NCBI GenBank assembly: GCA_951799425.1 | Contig: OX637394.1 | Location: 9,063,501-9,127,500, forward strand | Reading direction: 5' to 3' | Origin: Ilex aquifolium | Taxonomy: Eukaryota; Streptophyta; Magnoliopsida; Aquifoliales; Aquifoliaceae | Length of the DNA: 64,000 bases | Notes under the pieces: model-generated | What the model was told of the DNA's origin: nothing | Database searches by the model: none | Seen by the model: the letters and a program-made list of their open reading frames with translations, nothing else | Shown here: in pieces, positions 58,164 to 64,000 of the stretch | Layout of the letters: every line of letters begins with the position of its first letter | How positions within the stretch are numbered: the stretch's first letter is position 1 | Made by a program: the position numbers and the translations under genes

Positions 58164-59666
58164 ATGGGAGAAGATTTGCTCACAAGCTTAACAATTGAAA
58201 ATTATCATCCATCAACATTCTTATCCATGGATTCGATTGCCACCTCTCATGAAGAGTCGGACCGAGACATGAATAGGCAGGTCATCCTGTCTGGGCCACC
58301 CGATATTAACCTCCCGTTATCAGCCGAGCGTAGTCCTCCACCGCCGCAATCGTGGAACCATGACCCTTTTGATATGCTAGAGGTTGGCCTTGGATATCAA
58401 ATTAATGAATCCGATACACTTCTTAATATGCCTAAGGGTGGGCGGAAATGTGCTAAGAGATTGGACAGTGTGTGGGGTGCTTGGTTCTTCTTTAGTTTCT
58501 ACTTCAAGCCTGTTTTGAAGGACAAATTGAAGTGCAATATAGTTCAGGATAGTAATGGCATATCTGGATTTGATAAGTCGGATCTCCAGCTCGATGTTTT
58601 CTTGGTTCAGCATGATATGGAAAATATTTATATGTGGATTTTTAAGGAGAGGCCTGAGAATGCATTGGGGAAGATGCAGTTGAGGAGTTATATGAATGGG
58701 CACTCGCGCCAGGGCGAGCGTCCATTTCCATTTAGTGTTGATAAGGGTTTTGTGCGGTCTCATAGAATGCAAAGGAAACACTACAGGGGCCTTTCTAATC
58801 CTCAGTGTGTGCATGGAATTGAGCTTGTTTCATCACCCAATCTTATGGTTGTTGACGAAGAAGAGCAGAAAAAATGGATGGAACTCACGGGTAGGGATCT
58901 CAATTTCTCTGTTCCACCTGAAGCCAAGGAGTTCTCTTCATGGCGGAACCTTCCAAACACAGATTTTGAGCTTGAGAGACCTCTTCCACCCTTGAAGAGT
59001 ACTCCACATCCCCCTTCGAAAAAATTGCTTAATGGAGCTGGCTTGAATTTGTCAACTCAGCCAACTAACCATGTAAATGGCAATGGAATAGATCTCTCAT
59101 CTGCTTGTAACAAGAAGAGGAAAGAACTCTGCTTAAATGGAAATGGGGAAGATTGTTGCTTGCCTAGTATCTTAGATTCTGATCGACTTCAAGATCCGGA
59201 GATCCATCCAACTGAACCACCCTGGATGAAGGAGTTTAGTGGGGTAATGAGGAATGTATATGGGCCGGTTATGGCTGCAAAAACAATATATGAGGATGAA
59301 GAAGGATACTTGATCATTGTCACCTTGCCCCTTTCTGATCCTGAAAGAGTAAAAGTTCATTGGTGGAACTGTCTCACTCATGGTGTGGTGAAGATATCAT
59401 CCATAAGCACAGCTTGCAGGCCCTTTATCCACAGAAATGATCGAACGTATAAGCTTACTGATCCATCACCTGAGCACTGTCCGCCAGGGGAGTTCAAAAG
59501 GGAAATTCCTCTTCCCACCCGAATTCCAGATGATGCCAAGCTAGAAGCATACTTCGACAAAAGTGGAACGGTTCTTGAGATTAAAGTGCCAAAACATCGT
59601 GTGGGGCCAGAGGAGCATGAGGTTCCTGTTTGTCTTCGCCCTCCCAATGAGTTTGTGTTGTCTTGA
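58164..59666 (+). CDS. HSP20-like chaperone superfamily protein (C-terminal alpha-crystallin domain)
   Basis: A single exon of 500 residues, much longer than classical small heat-shock proteins (150-250). The alpha-crystallin-like domain is at about residues 370-475 (NVYGPVMAAKTIYEDEEGYLIIVTLPLSDPERVKVHWWN ... FKREIPLPTRIPDDAKLEAYFDKSGTVLEIKVPK, given here in pieces). The N-terminal two thirds are a plant-specific conserved region (DSVWGAWFFFSFYFKPVL, MQLRSYMNGHSRQGERPFPF, HYRGLSNPQCVHGIEL). I recall Arabidopsis At1g20870 and At1g54850 as relatives of this type. No signal peptide is seen, and a KKRKEL basic patch near residue 315 could favour the nucleus. The precise role is not known to me. 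The start follows an A-run and has ATGG context. Confidence 0.8.
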   Translation: MGEDLLTSLTIENYHPSTFLSMDSIATSHEESDRDMNRQVILSGPPDINLPLSAERSPPPPQSWNHDPFDMLEVGLGYQINESDTLLNMPKGGRKCAKRLDSVWGAWFFFSFYFKPVLKDKLKCNIVQDSNGISGFDKSDLQLDVFLVQHDMENIYMWIFKERPENALGKMQLRSYMNGHSRQGERPFPFSVDKGFVRSHRMQRKHYRGLSNPQCVHGIELVSSPNLMVVDEEEQKKWMELTGRDLNFSVPPEAKEFSSWRNLPNTDFELERPLPPLKSTPHPPSKKLLNGAGLNLSTQPTNHVNGNGIDLSSACNKKRKELCLNGNGEDCCLPSILDSDRLQDPEIHPTEPPWMKEFSGVMRNVYGPVMAAKTIYEDEEGYLIIVTLPLSDPERVKVHWWNCLTHGVVKISSISTACRPFIHRNDRTYKLTDPSPEHCPPGEFKREIPLPTRIPDDAKLEAYFDKSGTVLEIKVPKHRVGPEEHEVPVCLRPPNEFVLS

Positions 59667-60100
59667 ATGAGGCATCTGTTGGCGAAATGTAAGGGTAGCT
59701 ATTGTGGTCAATTTCCGCCACTAAAAAGCTAAATTTTCTTTAAAACACATTTTTCATCATCACTAATCTCAATCATTCAAATTTTTTACTCAAAACTAAT
59801 GGTTTTGATTTTTTTTTTTTTTTTTTTGGCATTGGATAGATTTAGTTGGGGTAGCTCCTGAGCTTAAAAGTTGAAGTGCTAGTGTTGATGGTAAGAATTC
59901 TGTAGCCTCAATTGGTTATTTGCTTTACCTGTACCAGTATCAGCATGATTGATCAACTCAACTTCATTCCATAGTGGCTTATGATTTTACAGGTTTTTGG
60001 AAAGACTGTGTGCTATATCACTTCATATTTTGTGATGCACATGGGGATATATGTAATGTAATAGATGTAGCAGTTAGAAGTATTGTCACTTTTTTAATGG
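59667..60100 (+). other. 3' UTR of the HSP20-like gene
   Basis: T-rich downstream sequence with a donor-like GATG|GTAAGAA (59889) and acceptor-like TTTACAG (59993), so the 3' UTR may be spliced. It probably ends near 60090 (TGTAATGTAATAGATG). Confidence 0.35.
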
Positions 60101-61540
60101 GCTTTCCCTGTTTTGTGGTAGAGCCTCCAAAGTATAACTACTTATTTTCGTAGTTCAAAAAATTAGGCAGGTTATAGTATTTGGGTATCAAATTGTGCTT
60201 TCTATTTTCTGTGGATGTATTTGTGCTTGATGTATATGCAGCATAATTAGCAGCTAACCTTAAGAATTATTGGATTCTGACTGTTTTTTATTTTAATTTT
60301 ATTACCACCAAGAAAAAGAAAAATATTTATTGCCCAGTCTCATCATCAATAATAGCACAAGGTCAGATTAAAGATTGCAGATACAAGTTGTCATATTGTG
60401 AGTGACTTGCTGACTTTCAAATATTTTGATTTCTATGTTTCTGGAAGGACTTTTGATTGCTGATAGAAATTATAATTCCACCATTATCCTACCACTCAGG
60501 ACTCGTATATTGGTGTGCATCCTTTCCAAAGGGTTGGGGAGGATATGGCATAACAATCTTGTTTCCTGTCGTGCTAGTTCAACCGTTATCTATCTCCATT
60601 TCCTGTATGATGGTTCTTTTAATACCCCCACCCACATTCCCAGATTTTAGAATGGAGTACGGCGAGTAAGAGTTTATCTTGATCTGAAAAGGGATAAGAG
60701 ATTGTGAATTTTGATTGCGAAACAATTCAAAACAATGAAAGAAGCGTAGCAGTACATGATAATTTTAATTTTTAATCATTGTTTTGGTTTTGGTTTTGGT
60801 TTTTACTGAAATGGAGACTTTCTGGTAGCTTGTTTCGAAGCAAAACTATTGTTTTTGTCAAATGATATAACTAAATGGTCTATTCAATTGCTTGGCTTCT
60901 ACAATAAAAAGAAAAAAGATTGAGAACTGGATAGATATGAGTCATATGACCACCAAAAAATTGCCGTACAAGTCATATCCTTTTGACAATGGGTCAACAA
61001 TGACTGCAAATTGCAAAACGTATGCAGAGGAAAGTTGTATGATGTCTAAGCATCCATTTCAATGGGGTTGCTACACTTCTTTGTTTGGGCAGTCTAGACG
61101 GCGGATCCCCATGCCTTTTTAATTAGACTGACTCAATCTCGTTCTGAACTTCGACGGTTCATAATCAATAACAAAAGCTGGATAGTCACGAATTAAATTA
61201 TTTTTTTCCCCAAGAAAGTACAGTTTGATCTTGAATCTATATATATATATTTTTTTTTTCCTTTATCCGAATCTACTCAATTCTTTTAAAATTAGTTGGT
61301 GTACGCATGCATACAATTATCTATATAATAAAATAGTTTACAATTTAAATTTCAAAAGATAAACAAAATAACTTTTGTTTTTTACGATTTAGATCGCTTT
61401 AAATTTTACTTTAAAGTTAATTTAACAGTTAATATTAACATCTTAAATTTAATAGGGAAAATAGGGTTTTAGGGGTGTGTTTGAAGTGACTTTTTAAAAG
61501 TACTTCTAAAAATTATTTTTGATAAGTATTTTAAAAAAAA
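60101..61540. other. Intergenic stretch, nothing firm
   Basis: AT-rich, with a few open frames under 80 codons that resemble nothing known. Confidence 0.4.
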
Positions 61541-61552
61541 AATAGTGTTTGA

Positions 61553-61775
61553 AACCGCCCCACCACCACCACCGCCGTCGTCGCCACCACCGTCGCCGCC
61601 ACCACCAACTTCGCCACCGCCATCGCCACCACTGCCGCCACCGCCACCACCGTCGCCTCCACCACCACCACCGTCATCGTCATCGCCATCGTCATCGCCA
61701 TCGCCACAACCACCACCAACACCGCAACCACCACCGTCACCGCCGCCGTCGCCACCACGGTCATTGCCACCCACC
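61553..61775. repeat. (CCACCG/CCATCG)n trinucleotide-based microsatellite
   Basis: About 220 bp of CCR triplets (CCACCACCGTCGCC-like). The frames crossing it encode Pro-Ser, His-Arg or Gly-Asp repeats on both strands and are not treated as genes. It sits between GTACTTCTAAAAATTATTTTTGATAAG-type AT-rich flanks that may be a MITE. Confidence 0.85.
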
Positions 61776-62107
61776 ACAACCATCACCGTCTCCTACCACC
61801 ACCTCTCACCTCCATTACAAATAACTAGTACAAATATATTATTTATGTAATACATTTCATATAAATCACTTTTATTACATGATAATCATATAATAAAAAA
61901 CGTTATCAAACTTAGATATAACTTTTGTAATTTTCACTTTGGCCCCTATAATATTTTGGCTCTGTTTCTTTCTCCCGCCCCCCTCCACTCCAAAGCTTCC
62001 CCGGCAAAAAAAAAAAAAAACAACCCCCAATGAACACCTCTCTACACTCATGAAAAGCTAAACCGAACTCTCCCCATAAACCCTAGAATACAGATCAATT
62101 CGACATT

Positions 62108-62262
62108 CCATGGCGAAATCGATCTCAACGCAGTTTTTGGCCGAGCGTAGGGAATTCTGTGCTGTACACTCTCGCCGATGCAGCCCATCGCCGTTGATTC
62201 GGCATCCGGTGGTGCTGCCTCGGGCTCTACCGATACCGCGGTACTGTATGTACAAATTATAC
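62108..62262 (+). other. Candidate first exon of an unknown gene
   Basis: A GC-rich patch after a CT-rich leader with CCATAAACCCTAG. An ATG at 62178 opens MQPIAVDSASGGAASGSTDT, a typical Ala/Ser-rich protein start, and runs to a donor-like GCGGTACT|GTATGTAC at 62247. An alternative ATG at 62110 in another frame reads MAKSISTQFLAERREF. No second exon was found before the retroelement at 62892. It may be a real gene start, a decayed one, or a fragment. Confidence 0.3.
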
Positions 62263-62891
62263 ATTGTTATATGATTATGATTGCCATTGCTGTCGTTCGT
62301 ACATAATCACATAACTGTGATAGTATTAAGTGCATGAATGGAAATTAGTTTGGTACTGCTTAATTAATTACTCTTGGTAAAGCTCTAGTTGCTTATTTTT
62401 TTCGGTTTTGTGCCTTTTACTTTCATTTTAAACTAAAAAGATGAAAAAAGGCAACAGCTATTTCGTTCTGTGTTAAGTTTATTTTTGAAAATCATTACCA
62501 AATGATGGCTTAGGTTGGACAGGCTTGACTTTTGCAACTTTAATGCAGTGTAATTGTAGTCAAATAAGTAATGTGGCCCATGGATAAGTCAATGTGTTGC
62601 GCCATTGCCTGAGGTATTTTTAATGTTTCTTGAGAATTTATCTTCTTACCGGATCTTGTGGCATGTCCGCACATGATTTGTAAATGTACTAGTTATTCTC
62701 CGTGCCTGAATACACGGAGTAATAAAAAAAATAGTCAACATATTTGTATTCATACCAAAAATCAAATCACAAACATAGAGGAGAGACAAAAAAATTTAAG
62801 CACCGATTGTAATGAGGGTGAGCGGTGGTAGTAGTGGTGGGCGATAGTGGTGATGATGGGAGACGGTGATGGTTGTGGTGGGTAAGACGAC

Positions 62892-63094
62892 TGTAAAAAA
62901 ACAGTATATTGAGTATATATTTTCCTTTTCTACAAGAGGAATATATAGAAGAATACAAGTGTGGAGGACAAGTAATACATTACCTTAAATAGGAGATTAC
63001 CCTAAAACTATGGGATTACAATTACAATCAATTATCCTAATATTTAGCCTGACTAATAGCTATTCTAAAATAGGATATACAACTCATGCTGACA
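62892..63094 (-). repeat. 3' LTR of the copia element (203 bp)
   Basis: On the minus strand it begins TGTCAGCATGAGTTG right after the purine tract and ends TGTTTTTTTACA. It contains a CTATATATTCC TATA-like box. The adjoining 62887-62891 ACGAC is the expected target duplication, whose partner lies outside the window. Confidence 0.75.
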
Positions 63095-64000
63095 CTCCCC
63101 CTCAAGTTGGAGCATAGATATCTATCATGCCCAACTTGCTAATTGCATCATGGAACACCTTTCCTGAAACTGCCTTCGTGAGTACGTCAGCCAACTGATC
63201 TTCAGACCGAACAAACGGAAATTGTATAACTTTTCGATCAAGATTCTCCTTAATAAAATGACGGTCAACTTCAACATGTTTTGTACGATCATGTTGAACC
63301 GGATTATGTGCAATTTCAATGGCTGCCTTATTATCACAATATAGACTCATAGGTTTCTCATAATCAATCCCCAAATCTTGTAATACTTTTTTAACCCATA
63401 GCAATTCACACACACCATGAGCCATACCTCGGTATTCAGCTTCCGCACTTGATCTAGCAACCACCTTCTGTTTCTTGCTTCTCCAAGTGACAAGATTATC
63501 TTCTACAAAAGTAAAGTAACCCGATGTGGATCTCCTATTAGTCTGATTCCCTGCCCAATCAGAATCTGTATATCCTTCAATTTCATGGACCCCATTCTTA
63601 GAGAATAGCAATCCTCTTCCTGGTGCATTCTTCAAATACTTCAAGATTCGATACATTGCATTCATATGTTCTTCACTCGGCGCATGCATGAATTGGCTCA
63701 CCACACTTACTGCATAGGCTATGTCTGGCCTTGTATGTGACAGATAGATTAGTTTCCCAACTAACCGTTGATAACGCCCCTTGTCAGTTGGGACCTGATC
63801 CACAGACTCTCCAAGCTTGTGATTCATCTCTATAGGCGTCTCTATAGGTTTGCAGGCTAACATTCCAGTCTCAGTTAAAAAATCTAGCACATATTTTCGT
63901 TGTGATAGGGATATTCCAGGCTTCGACCTTGAGACCTCGATTCCTAAGAAGTACTTAAGTTGACCGAGATCTTTCACTTCAAATTTTGATGCCAAATACT
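62892..64000 (-). mobile_element. Ty1/copia retrotransposon, 3' end, continues past window
   Basis: On the minus strand the visible part runs from the end of reverse transcriptase (KDLGQLKYFLGIEV) through RNase H (YTDSDWAGN, SSAEAEYRG, YCDNKAA, KHVEVDRHFI) to the end of the polyprotein at about 63102. It is followed by a polypurine tract GAGGGGGAG and a short 3' LTR (62892-63094). The visible frame is open from the window edge to the end, so this part looks whole. The LTR is short (203 bp), as in many plant copia elements. Young compared with the fossil at 42480. Confidence 0.9.

Noticed and set aside
60892-61122. 76-codon frame downstream of the HSP20-like gene
   Set aside because: No ATG at its start, no known motif and AT-rich surroundings.
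61469-61850. Long open frames encoding poly-Pro/Ser, His/Arg or Gly/Asp proteins
   Set aside because: They are open in several frames on both strands because of the CCR triplet repeat; no start context, splice sites or similarity.
1-64000. CRISPR arrays, bacterial operons, origins or att sites
   Set aside because: All direct repeats found are microsatellites, minisatellites or transposon parts; the window is plant nuclear DNA.

Overview
The window is eukaryotic nuclear DNA from a plant, most likely a eudicot. It is AT-rich with spliced genes (GT-AG introns), a WUSCHEL-box homeobox gene, a plant-type cytosolic HSP70 with its single intron after codon 71/72, a plant CHCH ribosomal protein, and a dense load of plant transposon families (Ty3/gypsy and Ty1/copia fossils, solo LTRs, PIF/Harbinger, hAT-like and Stowaway MITEs, tRNA-derived SINEs). 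I cannot name the species.

Layout. 1-3521: 5' part of a Ty3/gypsy element on the minus strand, cut by the window edge. 3522-6720: AT-rich spacer with a 1.28-kb foldback repeat. 6728-13990: a cytosolic HSP70 gene whose intron holds a 1.5-kb solo LTR and whose last codons are cut off by an 805-bp PIF/Harbinger MITE. 14634-18100 (minus): gene for the mitochondrial small-subunit ribosomal protein mS37 (twin CX9C), convergent with HSP70, with a long 5'-UTR intron. 18100-24900: repeats (poly-G, hAT-like element, LTR remnant, Harbinger MITE). 24980-25888 (minus): a plant one-pass membrane protein of unknown function. 26500-31800: AT-rich repeats. 31845-32615: a gamma-glutamyl-peptidase-type class I glutamine amidotransferase without introns. 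32858-36600: Stowaway MITE, solo LTR, hAT-like MITE, SINE. 38490-39981: a WOX2-like homeobox gene in two exons. 40600-42230: MITE cluster and a SINE with target-site duplication. 42480-46150: broken Ty1/copia fossil (minus). 46382-49567: hAT MITE, solo LTR and a strongly palindromic LTR-like element. 49900-53126: degenerate GATTAAAATTCG-type repeat, MITE, solo LTR. 53127-56570: a 3.4-kb PIF/Harbinger transposon with a nearly complete transposase and a captured exon that I recognise as SEC20. 58164-59666: an alpha-crystallin (HSP20-like) domain protein of 500 residues. 61100-64000: CCR microsatellite, a possible gene start, and the 3' end of a Ty1/copia element (minus) that continues past the window.

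The host genes are unrelated housekeeping and developmental genes, not a cluster with a shared job. What ties the window together is transposon activity. One PIF/Harbinger family appears as a 3.4-kb (now stopped) transposase-bearing copy, as a 388-bp MITE, and as the 805-bp MITE that sits exactly at the end of the HSP70 reading frame. In HSP70 it separates the gene from its C-terminal EEVD tail, which is still readable 805 bp downstream. The 3.4-kb copy itself landed inside another MITE and carries a piece of a host SNARE gene. Several solo LTRs can be bounded exactly by their 5-bp duplications. I found no CRISPR array, no rRNA and no convincing tRNA gene.
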